Under the pieces are notes generated by a model. The model had not been told where the DNA came from. It did no database searches and saw only the letters and a program-made list of their open reading frames with translations. Below, one piece after another: positions 1 through 11,816 of a DNA stretch of 64,000 nucleotides (positions within the stretch are counted from its first letter, which is position 1; every line of letters starts with the position of its first letter). The stretch is from Orobanche coerulescens (taxonomy: Eukaryota; Streptophyta; Magnoliopsida; Lamiales; Orobanchaceae): positions 97,988,501 to 98,052,500 of the forward strand of contig CM065815.1 of NCBI GenBank assembly GCA_033398695.1. The letters are read 5' to 3'. A program made the translations under genes and the position numbers.

Positions 1-937
1 AGATTCAAATGGTGCCATCTTAATAGAAGCATGCCAACTATTGTTATAGGTGAATTCAATCAATGGCAAGTGAACTTCCCAATCAGTTGACCAATCCAAC
101 GCACAAGCTCTAAGCATGTCTTCTACTGTTTGAATAGTCCTTTCGGACTGACCGTCCGTTTGGGGATGATAAGCTGTGCTAAAGTTGAGCTCAGTCCCCA
201 AAGCCCTGTGAACTGCTTTCCAGTGCGACACGGCGACCATCTCGATCTGAAATAATGGTCTTCGGCGTCCCATGCAATCTGACTATCTCTGCAATAAATA
301 CTCGCGCCAATTTCTCGGGTCCCCAAGTATCTTTAATTCCTAGGAAATGAGCCGACTTGGTTAGTCGATCAACTACAACCCAAATCATGTTCATTCCCGT
401 CTTGGTCCTTGGCATACTGGTGATGAAATCCATCGAGATCTCCTCCCACTTCCACTCAGGGATCGGAAGCGGCTTTAACATTCCGGCAGGTCGCTGATGT
501 TCAATCTTAACCTCCTGACAAGTCAAACACCTTGAAACGTATTCTGCTACGTCCTTCTTCATATTCCCCCACCAAAAGTTTTGTTTTAGATCCTTATACA
601 TTTTACTGCTGCCCGGGTGAATAGAATAGGGTGCGCTGTGAGCTTCCTTCAGAATTGTCCGTCTCAATTCCTCATTATCGGGAACGCAAAGTCGACTCTG
701 AAATCTCAGAACTCCATCATCTTGTATCACGAATCCTGGGGCTTTTCCTTTCTTTACTTCGTCACCTAACCAAAGGATCAGAGAATCGTTCAACTGCTTA
801 GATTTGATCTCCTCGACTAGTGATGAAGTCAGTTCCATCACATATAGTTGCCCTTGGATTCCTGGTGCCCATACTTCAATCTCTTCGTGAATCAGTTTAG
901 TTGAATCTTTGGTTTGGGATGTAAGTGCTTCCAACAC
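1..937 (-). pseudogene. Integrase of element A, frameshifted and truncated by window edge
   Basis: This is the integrase part of the polyprotein, which joins element cDNA to host DNA in the nucleus. On the minus strand the zinc-binding HHCC region comes first (EAHSAPYSIHPGSSKMY, later CLTCQ). The catalytic core follows, with its first aspartate in the SMDFITSMP stretch and the second in ISDRD. The frame breaks just after ISDRDG near position 235 by a one-base loss. The last core segment with the catalytic glutamate ([10 protein letters not shown]) continues in another frame to base 1. The C-terminal domain lies beyond the window. Confidence 0.88.
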
Positions 938-2150
938 TCAAGAGAAACAGGTTTACGGCTCAATGCATCGGCTACTACGTTTGCTTTACCGGATGATAGA
1001 GAATCTCCAAGTCGTAATCCTTGATCAATTCCACCACCTTCTCGCCTCATGTTTAATTCTTTCTGGCTGAAAATGTACTTGAGGCTCTTATGATCTGTAA
1101 AGATCTGACAATGAGTGTCGTACAAATAATGTCTCCAAATTTTCAATGCAAAGACTACAGCTACTAGCTCCAGATCATGAGTCGGGTAATTAACCTAAAT
1201 GCGGTTTCAACCGCCGAGAAGCATAGGCAATCACCTTATCTTTTGCATCAACACACATCCTGACACGATTTGAAGCGTCGCTGTATACCATGAATCCATC
1301 GGTTCCATCCGTAACGCTAATATAGGTCTTGCCGAGTCTCTCCTTAAGTTCATCAAAACCAGCCTGGCATTTCTCATCCCACGTGAACTTTTGAGTTTTC
1401 TGTAACAACTGAGTGAGTGGACGAGCAATTTTGGAAAATCCTTCTACAAAACGGCGATAATACCCAGCAAGTCCTAAGAAGCTTCGGACTTTTTTCACGT
1501 TATTAGGAGCTTCCCATTCCAAGATTGCTTCGACTTTCTTCGGGTCCACCTGAACTCCGTCAGCTGATATCACATGCCCAAGGAAAGTTACTTCCCTAAG
1601 CCAGAACTCGCATTTGGAAAGCTTTGCATACAGATGTTCCTTCCTCAAGGTGCTCAAAACCACACGTAAATGTTCGGCATGCTCCTCTGCGTCCTTCGAA
1701 TATATCAAGATGTCATCAATGAAGACGACCACAAATTTATCCAAGTATTCTAAAAATACCCGATTCATCAATTGCATGAATACCGCAGGAGCATTGGTAA
1801 GTCCAAATGGCATCACTACAAATTCATAATGCCCGTACCGGGATCTGAAATCAGATTTCGGTATATCCGATTCCTTAATTCTCAACTGATGGTATCCTGA
1901 TCGCAAGTCAATCTTCGAGAATACCCTTGCTCCTTGCAGTTGATCAAACAAGTCATCGATCCGAGGTATAGGATACTTGTTCTTGATCGTCATCTTGTTG
2001 AGCTCCCTATAATCAATACACAGTCGGAGGGATCCGTCTTTCTTCCAGACAAAGAGAACGGGCGCTCCCCAAGGAGAAACGCTAGGTTGAATATAACCCT
2101 TCTGTAACAATTCCTCCAGTTGCTTCTTGAGTTCATACATCTCGGTTGGC
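938..2150 (-). pseudogene. Reverse transcriptase-RNase H of element A, frameshifted
   Basis: RT copies the element RNA into cDNA and RNase H removes the template. The minus-strand frame 2140-1190 shows the RT fingers/palm ([18 protein letters not shown]), the primer-grip region ([17 protein letters not shown]) and an intact catalytic FIDD at about 1711-1722. The RNase H start (VYSDAS) is degenerate, ending in RMCVDAKDK where GCVLMQ is usual. The rest of RNase H ([19 protein letters not shown], then ADALSRKP) lies in a shifted frame at 1146-892. A one-base loss near 2150 separates RT from the upstream gag-protease frame. Confidence 0.9.
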
Positions 2151-4014
2151 GCATGCGGTATGGTGCTCTGGAAATAGGAGCTGCTCCAGGCTCTAATTCG
2201 ATAGTGAACTCCACTTCCCTCTGTGGAGGTAACCCAGGTAGTTCGTCAGGAAAAATATCTAAGAACTCATTCACAACTGAAATAGACGAGATCTCTACTC
2301 CTTCCTCTTTCCTCATGGCATAGCACCAAAGTCCATGACATCCCTGCTTCAGTAATTTCACGGCTTTCATTGCTTTGATCAATTTTCCCGAGCTTCCCGG
2401 TCTCCACCCTCGGAATAAGTGTTCAGATCCGTCATCAGCAATGATAGAAATGACTCTCTCTCGGTAATTCAGAATAGCTCCATAACGGTTGAGCCAATCA
2501 TCTCCGAGAATTAAATCGTCACCGTAGATGTCAACTACAATAAGATTCGATGGCCAATCTCTCCCTCCTATAGACACTGGAAAATCTCTAGCCTCTAGGG
2601 TTCCCACAATTCTCTCTCCGCTCGGCAAACCCACAACATATGGTTCACAATCAAATAAGCACGAGATTTTAAAACGATTAACACAGTTCAATGATATGAA
2701 ATAATGTGTAGCTCCGGAATCGAATAAGACACTAACTGGTTGCAAAAGGATCTGAATCGTACCTGATGCAACAACAGTGTTCTGATCGTCTGATTTCCTC
2801 ATCTCGTACAGGCGCGGAGGAATGGACCCAGCACTGGATGTCTCTCTCTTCCCAATATTTTGCTGCTGAAATCCACTCTGCTGCGTCTGGTTCACACTTA
2901 TCTCCTTTGGAACTGGCGCTGGTGTGCGATTACCAAAAGATATAGTAGCAACTCCACAGAAAGCCGCACGGTGCCCTTCTTGCCCACAATCGTAACAAGT
3001 CACAGAAGATGCGGGGCAATCACGTCGAATATGCCCTGCTCGACCACAATTGTAGCATTTCTTTGATGCGTCCGAAACTACTGATGTTGTCCAGAACTTC
3101 TTTCCACCTCTAGAAGGATGTGGAGGTTTCCTAGCCGAATAAAAGGAAGACTGGCCCTTGCGGGGCCCACCACTCTTGTTTTCTGAGAAGCTGCCTGTCA
3201 CTTTCTGCTTCTTTACCTCCACTGATTTCTCCACTGCCGCCTCTTTCATGTCGTAGGCCAGCGCTTTGTCTTGATACTGTCGCAACGTAGTACACTCGAA
3301 TCCGGACATGTACTGCTGAATCTCCGGCTTCATTCGCATATCGAAATGAAAAATCTTTTCTACCTCCGTTCTGACCAAGTGTCGGACACCAGTCAACTGA
3401 TGATTAAAAGTTTTGATTATGTCTGTTACAGTTGCTTCCAAACTCTGTGGTGAGAAAAACTCTCGGATTTTTGCCTCTCTAACTGGACGAGGACAATACT
3501 GTGCTTCCATCATTAGTTTGAATTTCGTCCACTCCGCATTATGATTCTCGGGCCGAATAGCTTCCCACCAGTCAAAGGCCTCCCCAGTTAGAAAATACTG
3601 GGCAAGGGGAACCTTCCGGTCCTCGGGACAATTAATACCCGCGAATATTTTCTCTAACTCCTTTAGCCAATGATCCCAAGTAAGTGTCTCAGCAGATCCG
3701 TCAAACTTTGGCGGGTGCAATTTGACCACCTCAGCAAGCCATCTGTCTCCCCGGTTATCCTCGTGGTGCTGCTGTCCCATCGCTGTCTGCATGCGATCAA
3801 CTACCTGAGCGAACTGGTTTATTTGAGCCACCACCTGTTGAAGCACTCCCGGCATGTTAGGATTTGCGTCGTCATTCGCCGATCCCTGCTGCCATCCAGA
3901 ATGGGAATCGGTTCTACTAGCCGATAATTCTGGGGTAGTTGTGGAATCCTCCTGTCTCATATTTCCACGTCCGCGTCCACGACCACGTCCGCGTCCACGA
4001 CCTCCTCTCAACAT
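2151..4014 (-). pseudogene. Gag-protease of element A
   Basis: Gag forms the cytoplasmic particle and the aspartic protease cuts the polyprotein. I chose the ATG at 4014-4012 rather than one 42 bases upstream because it begins the same arginine/glycine repeat (MLRGGRGRGRG) as Gag of element D. Next come the gag core, two CCHC zinc knuckles (CYNCGRAGHIRRDC and CYDCGQEGHRAAFC, about 3060-2955) and the protease active site LFDSGATHYF near 2720. The frame is open for over 600 codons until a one-base loss near 2150 throws it out of frame with RT. Confidence 0.92.
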
Positions 4015-4242
4015 ACTGAAAACACAACTTCTCAATATCCAAGACAAAATTTTCAAAAATAAAGCCCGTCAATACTCACAAAACAGAATTAAGTAAAACG
4101 GTAGTACAAGAGATTAGGAGACTTGCAACCACGGTCCACATGACGACTTTTGGCTGAACAGTGATGTTACAAACGACTCGTAAATCAATAACGTAAACAG
4201 ACCCAACTTAAAACCCGACTGCCAAGATATCCATGAATCTTA

Positions 4243-4254
4243 TCTCCGATACCA
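4243..4254 (-). promoter_or_regulatory. Primer-binding site of element A (initiator Met tRNA)
   Basis: The minus strand reads TGGTATCGGAG, one base from TGGTATCAGAGC, the usual complement of the 3' end of plant initiator Met tRNA. It lies a few bases inside the LTR edge and is followed by a short inverted repeat (AAGAT/ATCTT at 4224-4241). Confidence 0.85.
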
Positions 4255-4535
4255 TAATCTATAACACCCCGAGATATTCGGAATAATTACAGCGCCTTAA
4301 ACCCTTTAAGGATTTACAAGGCTAAATAAAAGAAATGTAAATATAAGACATCAATACCATGGGAATTCAAGTTTACAAAACTGGTCCAACTGGTTCAACG
4401 AGTAATTAATACAACCATATCGAAATGATATTAATAAGACATGCGTACTCGAGTACTGAAATCAAACCAAGAGAAACAAATCACCCACAACAACAAACAT
4501 CACTGAACCCCTTCGTCGTCACATCGGATCAACAT

Positions 4536-4606
4536 TTCCTGCTCCTCGGCTACCTGAACATCAAAACAAATGTCCACCCCCGAAGGGGTTAGCAAAACGA
4601 TGCTAG
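4536..4606 (-). promoter_or_regulatory. C-tract/G-tract hairpin with acceptor-like site in LTR A
   Basis: On the minus strand a GCTAACCCC tract is followed by a complementary G-tract, then a pyrimidine-leaning stretch ending TTCAG|GTA (intron side ends at 4554), then GAGGAGC. The same order recurs in LTRs C, D and G, and more loosely in H. A splice-acceptor role is inference. Confidence 0.5.
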
Positions 4607-4737
4607 TACAAGTATCATTTAAACGAATCAAATATGCATCAACAATACATAACAAGATACACCACACGGACTTCCGCTACCGGAATCCGATAATGCGAAT
4701 CCGCAAGATTCCATTAACACAGCAAGGGTATTCCAAT

Positions 4738-4897
4738 GATCCAGCGCCCTCAGCATAGATCCCAAGATGATCCCGTCGGACCAACACGAGGTGGAAATAA
4801 CCCGTCCAATGATCCAGCGCCCTCAGCCTAGATCCCAAGATGATCTTGTTGGACCAACACGAGGTGGACATCCGATCCAGCGCCCTCAGCATAGATC
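4738..4897 (-). repeat. LTR minisatellite of element A
   Basis: Two full units and one partial unit of about 60-70 bp. Each starts GATCCAGCGCCCTCAGC and contains GATGATCCCGTCGGACC or a close variant. The module resembles one at the same relative place in the LTRs of H and, more distantly, D. Confidence 0.85.
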
Positions 4898-5267
4898 GTA
4901 CAACAAACACAAACACAACTCATGCATACATATATTCCAAATCGCTATGTCCATCAACATGAACATACAAACACTAGATAACGAATATCATGACAATTCA
5001 ACGAAATAAATCTCATGTTCAACAACATGAATAACCACACGCATGCTCAAAAATACCAATATTAACACATTACGATACTTGCCTCGAAGATGGCAAGAAC
5101 GAAACACTTCAATGATCTCAACACACTCGAAGGCCGCCTCCTTCGATCAATCGTAGCAAGCTCGAACCTTAACAAAAGAAATGATATAGAATTCATCTCA
5201 AGTCGAACGATTGCCTATCAATCCGGTCTACGGCAAAAGCTCTAAATATGCAATCTGCCTGAACCAC

Positions 5268-5486
5268 TTAGCGTACGCTACGTACTCTACGTAACGTGCG
5301 CTAAGCCTGCCTGTTAGCATACGCTATCGTCTAAGTCTAGCGTACGCTAGCCATGGACTGACAGTTCTCTCTGATCAGCCGACTGACTCGACTGATAAGA
5401 TAACGTACGTTACGTACCAAACGTAGCGTGCGTTAACTTATTCCCGATAGCGCACGTTAACTTACGTATGTTAGCGTGCGCTAACC
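5268..5486. repeat. Palindrome array II of LTR A (mixed motif types)
   Basis: A cluster of imperfect palindromes with CGTGCG or CGTACG cores flanked by TTAG/CTAA or TTAA-like arms. It mixes the AGCGTGCGCT type of elements G/H with the AACGTACGTT type of element D (for example AACGTACGTTACGTACC). It lies downstream of the TATA box, inside the putative leader intron. Confidence 0.85.
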
Positions 5487-6180
5487 GTACATGGCAGATT
5501 ACTACTGGCAGAAAACTTGATCTAATGGTGATGAACTCATGAATTCTATGGTTATAATACATGTCATCCCCGTGCATATCATGCTCATAAGGTTTTGTGA
5601 AAGTTCTATACGGATTAAACGACTGCGAGATACAAGGTTACGTATAATCATCACAACACCATAATTCATCTTTGATCTTCAAGGAATATCCTAAGTTCAA
5701 TCCGTTATATGTCCCAAAACGTATGATTCCTTTATGTAAGCATAAGAACTTTGAAATCTCCATATACTGGTTACAAATCGGTTTGAAGCTTTAGAATATG
5801 CTAGGAGTTCAAACACTAAGAGGTTCAATGGTTTATACGATGAATAAGTACCGAAACATCGAAAATATCCTTCTAACACATGATGTTCGACTACTTATGA
5901 ATCTAACTGACTAGGTAAATCCCAAAACATGATCAAAAATGTCCTCCAGACTACTACTAATATTGGTGAAGAATCACCTACCTCAAAGTAGTGAAGAACA
6001 AGGAGGAAACTCGAAGCAATCCAATGCCGAAGGCTTGAACACCAATCCCCAATGATCTATAATCTTCAACACGAGCTAGGATGCCGGCAAGAAGTGTTTA
6101 GTATGAAGAGAGTGACTTTCTAAGTTCAAGAATTCGGATGGGGGAGTGAAAAGTCTGAAAATATGAAAAAGGATGCTGTC

Positions 6181-6190
6181 CTATATATAG
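6181..6190 (-). promoter_or_regulatory. TATA box of LTR A
   Basis: The minus strand reads CTATATATAG, directly downstream of palindrome array I (about 10 bp gap). It is inferred to start transcription of element A. Confidence 0.65.
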
Positions 6191-6200
6191 AAAATGGTTA

Positions 6201-6510
6201 TTAGCGCGCGCTAGTCCATATTCATAGCGTGCGCTAACGGCTATTTGAAACGTTACTGATTTCACTGAACTCATCCTTTAGCGTGCGCTATCCTCATATG
6301 AGTAGCGTGCGCTAACGCGTTGACTTGGCTTTTTCCCGAAAGCCGTCCAGGTTCATCCCAACACAATCTGACCAAGATCCCCGGCCTGATCTCACCTACC
6401 AACACGTCTCAATCATATTGACCATGTATAGCGTGCGCTAAGGTTCCTTCACAGCGTGCGCTATGGATCCAAGTTAGCGTAGGCTACACTTAGTCGATAG
6501 CGTGCGCTAC
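6201..6510. repeat. Palindrome array I of LTR A (TTAGCGCACGCTAA type)
   Basis: Eight or so spaced copies of a motif with arms TTAGCG and CGCTAA around a two-base centre. Nearly all read GCGTGCGC on the plus strand, so GCGCACGC on the element's sense strand. The array occupies U3 just upstream of the TATA box. Confidence 0.88.
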
Positions 6511-6615
6511 ATGCGCAGAATCACAATTTAAATCACATTCATGAAATCATGCGCTCAACAATACCGGATTATGAAATACGGAGAATAGTACTCAGATCAA
6601 AATGCAATAATTACA

Positions 6616-7685
6616 ATATCACAAGTTCCAAATACATGGCAGAATACACTAAAATCTCGTACAAATAATACATTATTGAGGACTAATATTTTATCATTAA
6701 TCTTCAACGACACGACTCCCACTGCAACAGCCATAAGCATAGAATAATCGCCCTAGTTGATGGTGATCTCGCCCGCACTAAGCTGCTTGGTTACCTGAAA
6801 ACCATGCGAGTCAAAGCAATCATGATCAGTGGGGCCTGAATCAACTATGTACGAAGTGGAAGAACAAGCTGTCAAACATGGTTTGACTAATAGCGCACGA
6901 GACATACCTTTCTTAAGAGCAGGTTGCTGTCCGCACTTGTAGCACTTTCCCTTTGACTTTTTGCTCTCCTCAGGATGAGGAGCCTTGCTCTACCTTGAGA
7001 GTTGCCACTTGCTTCTGGCCCACTTGTTTCTTGTTCTTCCCCCACTTGGGTTTAGAAGTTCAAATACCAGTAGCCGCAAGAACTTGATACCCTTGCCTAA
7101 AGAGACCTTCTGCAGCTTGAAACTCTGTCAGCAATTCCGCCAAGATATACTCCATACGATTCATATTGTAGTTTAGGGGGAACTGCTCAAAGCTCCTAGA
7201 TAAGCTGCCTAGGATGATATCGACCTGTGTTTTCGCATGGATAGTATCCCTAAGATATCAAGTTCGTTTAGATTAGAAATCATCTTTAGAACATGATCCC
7301 TTACCGTGGTTCCTTCAGGCATTTGGGTCATCATCAAGACCCTCAAAGCATTTTACCTAGCCGCCCGATTCTGATGACCAAATATCTCGCCGAGATTTTT
7401 CATCATTTCTACGGTCGTTCCCATACTCTGATGTTGATGATGCAATACTTTTGCTAAAGAAGCCAAGATGTAACAGCGAGCCATCTCATATTTCTTCCAT
7501 CTGTGGAATTCTTTCACCTCATCTTGTGTCGAATCCGCATCTTGCTCCAATGGGCATTTCTCAGTTAGAACAAACTTGTGTTCTTCAGCAGTCAGGGCAA
7601 TATTAAGATCATGTTTCCAATCAGCAAAGTTAGCGCCATCTAGTTTGTTTTCTCTGAGAATTACAATATGTGGATTAAAAGACAT
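6616..7685 (-). pseudogene. Gag and protease start of copia element B
   Basis: The minus-strand ATG at 7685 opens a typical copia Gag (MSFNPHIVILRENKLDGAN, then FADWKHDLNIAL). After 110 codons a stop interrupts it near 7353, and Gag-like sequence continues to about 6950. A zinc knuckle is half present (CYKCGQ near 6935) with its H and C lost. The protease follows (VIDSGPTDHD, then NNVLF) with an in-frame stop, and is cut at 6615 by element A. It is non-functional. Confidence 0.82.
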
Positions 7686-8600
7686 CTGAGATAAAAATTA
7701 AAAACATTCATCACATAATCCATAGCAAAATATATTGGAGAACCTCAAAAACACAATATATATGCTAGCAATCAACACCTCAAAAAACCCGTATATGCAA
7801 GCCATGACCGTGTGGATGTTTACACACATATTTTCAAGTAGAGTTTTACATTTTTAATTTTACTATCTAGTTAATTTACGTTATGACAAGTAAAATTAAT
7901 AGTTGGTTCCTCTTGGCCATGTATTAATTAACATATATTCCGATGGGGAGCTTATTAATTAATACACCTAAGTGAACACCATAATCTAACAATCTTAAAA
8001 TATTATCTTTTAAATAATAGTCATACAGATGGAGAGGTCCTATCATAAAAAATAATATTTTCCTTTTATTATCATTTGAAATTTAAAACTAGTGAAACTA
8101 TAATTAGTACATCCGATATAAAGGAAGACTCTAATATCCTGGAAAAGACTGCCTGCGTCCCTCGGCAGCAAGCCTGGTGCTTCTCGGAAGGCAGCCGTGT
8201 GCTGCTCGGCAGCGCCTGCGTGCTGCTGTCCAGCAGTCCCAGTGTCCTAGTTCTTCTCTACTTCTTCGTGATTTCATCTTCTCTGAGTTCGATTATAATT
8301 TTGCATAAAATAAAATACATCGACTTTATAGCAAGATTACACGAAAAAAATAAGATCTTAGATCTACCCGCAAATTTTCTCACGGAAAAAACCATTACAT
8401 GCCTCAAAACCGGGCCAAACCAAGAATTTCATAAATAATAAAAATAAATAAATAAACTAGTCACATAACCATGATAATTGGATTATATTCTCTGCAAGAA
8501 CACATATAGCAAAATACTCCAACATCAAATTACATGAATATTTAAATTGCTATCAATTAATCACCGAAATTAATTAAAATAGCAATAGCCTAAAATCTAT
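7686..8600 (-). other. Non-coding leader of copia B
   Basis: This stretch lies between the primer site and gag. It is AT-rich except for a GC-rich patch at about 8148-8250 with repeated CTGC/GGCAGC words. I see no gene; an open plus-strand frame across the patch has no recognisable feature. Confidence 0.6.
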
Positions 8601-8612
8601 CTCCGATACCAA
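8601..8612 (-). promoter_or_regulatory. Primer-binding site of copia B
   Basis: The minus strand reads TTGGTATCGGAG, one base from the Met-tRNA primer site, next to the LTR edge. Confidence 0.75.
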
Positions 8613-10088
8613 TTTTCGGAAATAAAACGCAGTGGAAGCGAAGTTGGTAAATATTTGATTAAAGTGTTTTACGCATCATGAGCACAAAACCTATTTAGAC
8701 ATGCTAATTAATTAACTACTAAGATTAAGTAGCAATTTAAATATTATTTATTATTTATTAAATAAATATGTTGGTAAATTAAATATCCTAATCTAGATCA
8801 AAGATCATAGGGTATTACCTTTTAAAACGTAGTGGTCGCTTGCTCCTTGATCTTCTTGTATTTATATCTTTAGATCTTCTAGAGTATGATCCGCCTTAAT
8901 CCAGACGTTGTGTGGGCAACGAGCTACCGAATTTTGCTTGGACAAAAGTGGATCGGCCAAACCAAGTTCTTATGAGTCATTCGATTTTTCTTGTTTTTCT
9001 AGTATTATGTAAACACTCTTAGAAAATTGATGTGTTATCTAAATTGTAGAATCAAAGACACAAGTCAAGATCTACAATTAAACACAAGAAGAAAAAATCG
9101 AATCTCCCTCACACAAGATGTCACATGGCCGAACCCCCTCTTAATGTCCTATTTATAGGCTTTGGACTACTCTAGGATCTTAAGGAGAATTAGGGTTAGG
9201 ACTCCTAGTGCAAACCAACTTTCCATATTAATCCCTTTCTTAATATGGTTGAGTTCACTAATATCAACTCAGTCCATTAAATAGTTAATATTGTACGTCC
9301 TACCTAAATCCCAATTTACGAAATCAGGCTTCTTATTTAAATATATTATTTCCCATGTTTAAGATATCGAATGTCCATTAATTAATTTTAAGCTACTGAC
9401 AGCTGTAATTAATTAATATCTTATCCAAGAGTAGTACCACTCGAACTTTATTATTATATCGGAATTAAATCCACCTGCAGAGTTTAATATAATAATCATT
9501 ATCGAGCTCCTCAAGGGGACATCATCAACCCGCATGAGTCGGGACACGATTTTTAGTTATAAAAATAATTGTCATATAAATAATATCATTACCCAAGATA
9601 CGAAGCTTATTGAGTCAATCACTTTGGCTTTCACCCATGGTAAGCAATAAATTTTATAAATACAGAGTTAAATAGTATATACTTATAATTAAGAAATAAT
9701 AATTATTCGAGATTTACGTTCTTCTTACAGTCAGTACACTATCTCACTTCGATCTAGTTCAACGTATGCAAATATGCTAATGCATGATAATAGTCAAGAC
9801 CAACTAATCTCAAGTATACACTACAACCTTTCATATAATTTGTCTAATAATTATATAAGTTGTGAACTATTAAATTTTTTATAAGGCACCGATAATGTGA
9901 TCTTCCGTGTGATACCAACACACCACATTATCTACAATATAAAATAATTAGACATTTCATTTGCATAACCATAACGTGAATAAATATGAAAAATATGTGA
10001 TTAAATGTAATTAATATTCTCATAGGTACTTATAGGGAAATAAGGTAATAGAAGCATAAAGTATGGTTTGCAGTATACAACCCTAACA
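8613..10088 (-). repeat. 5' LTR of copia B (about 1.48 kb)
   Basis: The minus strand starts TGTTAGGGTTGTATACTGC at 10088 and ends near 8613 before the primer site; the inner border is approximate because no clear CA end is visible. It contains a TATA box near 9151. Confidence 0.72.
9150..9159 (-). promoter_or_regulatory. TATA box of copia B LTR
   Basis: The minus strand reads GCCTATAAATAGG, a strong plant TATA context, in the middle of the LTR. Confidence 0.65.
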
Positions 10089-10213
10089 ATATGCTTGTGA
10101 AAGCAAGATGCAAATATCATCATCGGTCATGAGCCGTGCTCATGACTCCACCTTGGTGTCTTTGATCTAGCTAGCTTCTTTTTCAAAGAAAAAATGATGT
10201 CCATGGCAATATC
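10089..10213. other. Short spacer between copia LTRs B and K
   Basis: About 125 bp between the outer ends of two LTRs in opposite orientation. No gene or repeat is recognised. It may be a remnant of the sequence into which B and K inserted. Confidence 0.5.
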
Positions 10214-11802
10214 TGTTGGTAATAGTGCCCTAGGACATTCGATGTGTCTAGATTTGTAATTGTCACATTTAAATAAAGTTATTTAATATCATTTATATTT
10301 CGTTGATTATTATAATGTGTGCATGTTTTAATATTATAATAATCGAATAATAGTTATTCACGAATAATAAGATTGTTCAAATATCCCTGGTCCAATCGCA
10401 TTGAGTGGAAACTCAAGTGACTAATATACTAGTATAAGTTTGATTGATAATCATCGATGATTATGCGTATGGTACGGATCAAACTTATGGGTATTAGTTG
10501 GAGAACCAATACTGGACAGACCCGCATTGAGATCACTGCATGAAAATATCATAAGTGAATCTCAATATAACAGTATGTCAATAAATCCTTGAATCTGAGA
10601 TTATCATAGAGTCCAACATGATAACTGCTATGCCTTGATGTAATCCAATGTTATCTGAAACATGATGATCATAAAGGTTAGCGGTCGGGATTGGTGGGAG
10701 TCATCTAGACAGCAATGAATAATCAAGATAGGGATTTGTCCCTCTCTTTAGTGAGAGAGATATCTGCTGGGCCCTCGATAAGTAGGGCTGAAGGAAATGC
10801 ATGGCCATGCTCAAATGAAGAGTCATTTGATTCAATCAGTCTTAAGATCGAGAAAGCATTTGAGCATAATAAGTATGACGATTTCCATGACTTAGTTCAA
10901 ATATGATATCGCGCGACAAAGGGATTTGACACGTTAAATGGTTTAATGGACTATAAACTTATATTATTTGGGTAGTCATGATGTCTTGCTAGAGACCGCT
11001 TATGATTTATTATTTAATAAGGTATTAAATAATTGCCAACATAAGAGAAGCCTTTTGGGTCACACATACGACAACTAAAGACAAGCAAGAATAATTAATA
11101 GATATAATATTGGATATTATATTTATTAAAGAAAATAAATAATGAGTAACATATAATATATGATATTATATATTATATATTTAATTACATCAACTAGGAA
11201 AGATAAATATAATATTAGATATTATATTTAGTATAGGATTAAATAATAAGTACTGTATAATATAAGATATTATATGTGTATTATTTAATAAGTTGAGGGG
11301 CAACTAAGCAAATACTAGAGTTTGACGCTAGGGTTTACTTAGTATAAATATAGGTTCTTGGACAAGGAATTGTCATAAGAAAAATTACACAACCCTAATT
11401 GTGTGAGACCAAAAATCGACCCTCCCCTCTGCTGTTCGGCCGAACTATCTTCAGTCTGGGAAGTCCGTTTCGGCCATCTCCGTCTTCTTCTCTTAGTTAA
11501 TTTTGATCAACAGTATAAATCCTTCTAGCAAGGAATTATTTGTTGTACTGTTTGTCAACATTTCATAAGGATCTAGCAATCCGGATTGTACCATTTGTTC
11601 GTGTGTGGATCACCGAAAGCGGAAGAGGATTTAATCAGCTTCTGGTTCGGGTTCAGATCTGTTCTTCGAATTAAGGTAATTTGATGAACTCTTTATAAAT
11701 CAATTAAATTACTGCTTGAAGATCCTCGTCTGGGTTTTTCGTTAATTTATTCCACTGCGTCTTGCTCATATTTATTATATTAGATACACGTAAAACCTAA
11801 TA
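10214..11802 (+). repeat. 5' LTR of copia K (about 1.6 kb)
   Basis: Begins TGTTGGTAATAG and ends just before the primer site at 11804; the last bases (CCTAATA) suggest a decayed CA end. It contains a TATA box and an AT-rich direct duplication at about 11100-11290 (units near 11100-11185 and 11204-11290, both with GGATTATATT-like words and ATAATATTRGATATTATA). Confidence 0.8.
11343..11350 (+). promoter_or_regulatory. TATA box of copia K LTR
   Basis: TATAAATA in the downstream half of the LTR, followed by GGTTCTTGG. It is placed where the R region would start. Confidence 0.65.
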
Positions 11803-11803
11803 G

Positions 11804-11816
11804 TGGTATCAGAGCC
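11804..11816 (+). promoter_or_regulatory. Primer-binding site of copia K
   Basis: TGGTATCAGAGCC is a perfect match to the usual complement of the plant initiator Met tRNA 3' end, immediately after the LTR. Confidence 0.92.

Larger units (their letters stand above)
1..6615 (-). mobile_element. Element A: Ty3/gypsy (Tekay/Del-type) retrotransposon, 5' LTR and most of the internal region
   Basis: Reading the minus strand gives LTR (6615 to 4260), Met-tRNA primer site, gag with two zinc knuckles, protease, reverse transcriptase, RNase H and integrase, running off the left edge. Gene order with integrase last is Ty3/gypsy. The arginine/glycine-rich Gag start and polyprotein style match the Tekay/Del chromovirus group, an assignment from memory of the family. 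The LTR outer end falls inside the protease region of copia element B, so A is a nested insertion. The 3' LTR and second target duplication are outside the window. Several frameshifts make it non-functional. Confidence 0.9.
4260..6615 (-). repeat. 5' LTR of element A (about 2.36 kb)
   Basis: The 3' border, at low coordinates, reads TATAACACC where related LTRs begin TGTAACACC, consistent with a decayed terminal dinucleotide next to the primer site. The outer border is taken at TTACA (6615), beyond which copia protease sequence starts. From 6615 downward there are a promoter-proximal palindrome array, a TATA box, a donor-like site (5981), a second palindrome array, a minisatellite and a C-tract hairpin with an acceptor-like site. 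The outer border could be off by several bases because its partner LTR is not visible. Confidence 0.78.
6616..10088 (-). mobile_element. Element B: Ty1/copia retrotransposon, 5' LTR to protease, cut by element A
   Basis: On the minus strand: LTR (10088 to about 8613), Met-tRNA primer site, a 0.9-kb non-coding leader, then gag and the start of protease. The protease stops abruptly at 6615 where element A begins. Pol and the other LTR lie beyond A, outside the window. The gag start and protease style are Ty1/copia. Confidence 0.85.

Noticed and set aside
5268..6510. CRISPR-like array of regularly spaced repeats
   Set aside because: Repeats are 14-bp palindromes with irregular spacing in plant LTRs. 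There are no cas genes and spacers are conserved between LTR copies.
8076..8438. Plus-strand open frame of 120 codons in the leader of copia B
   Set aside because: It is antisense to the element, lies over a local GC-rich repeat patch and has no recognisable domain. Its length is within chance for this region.
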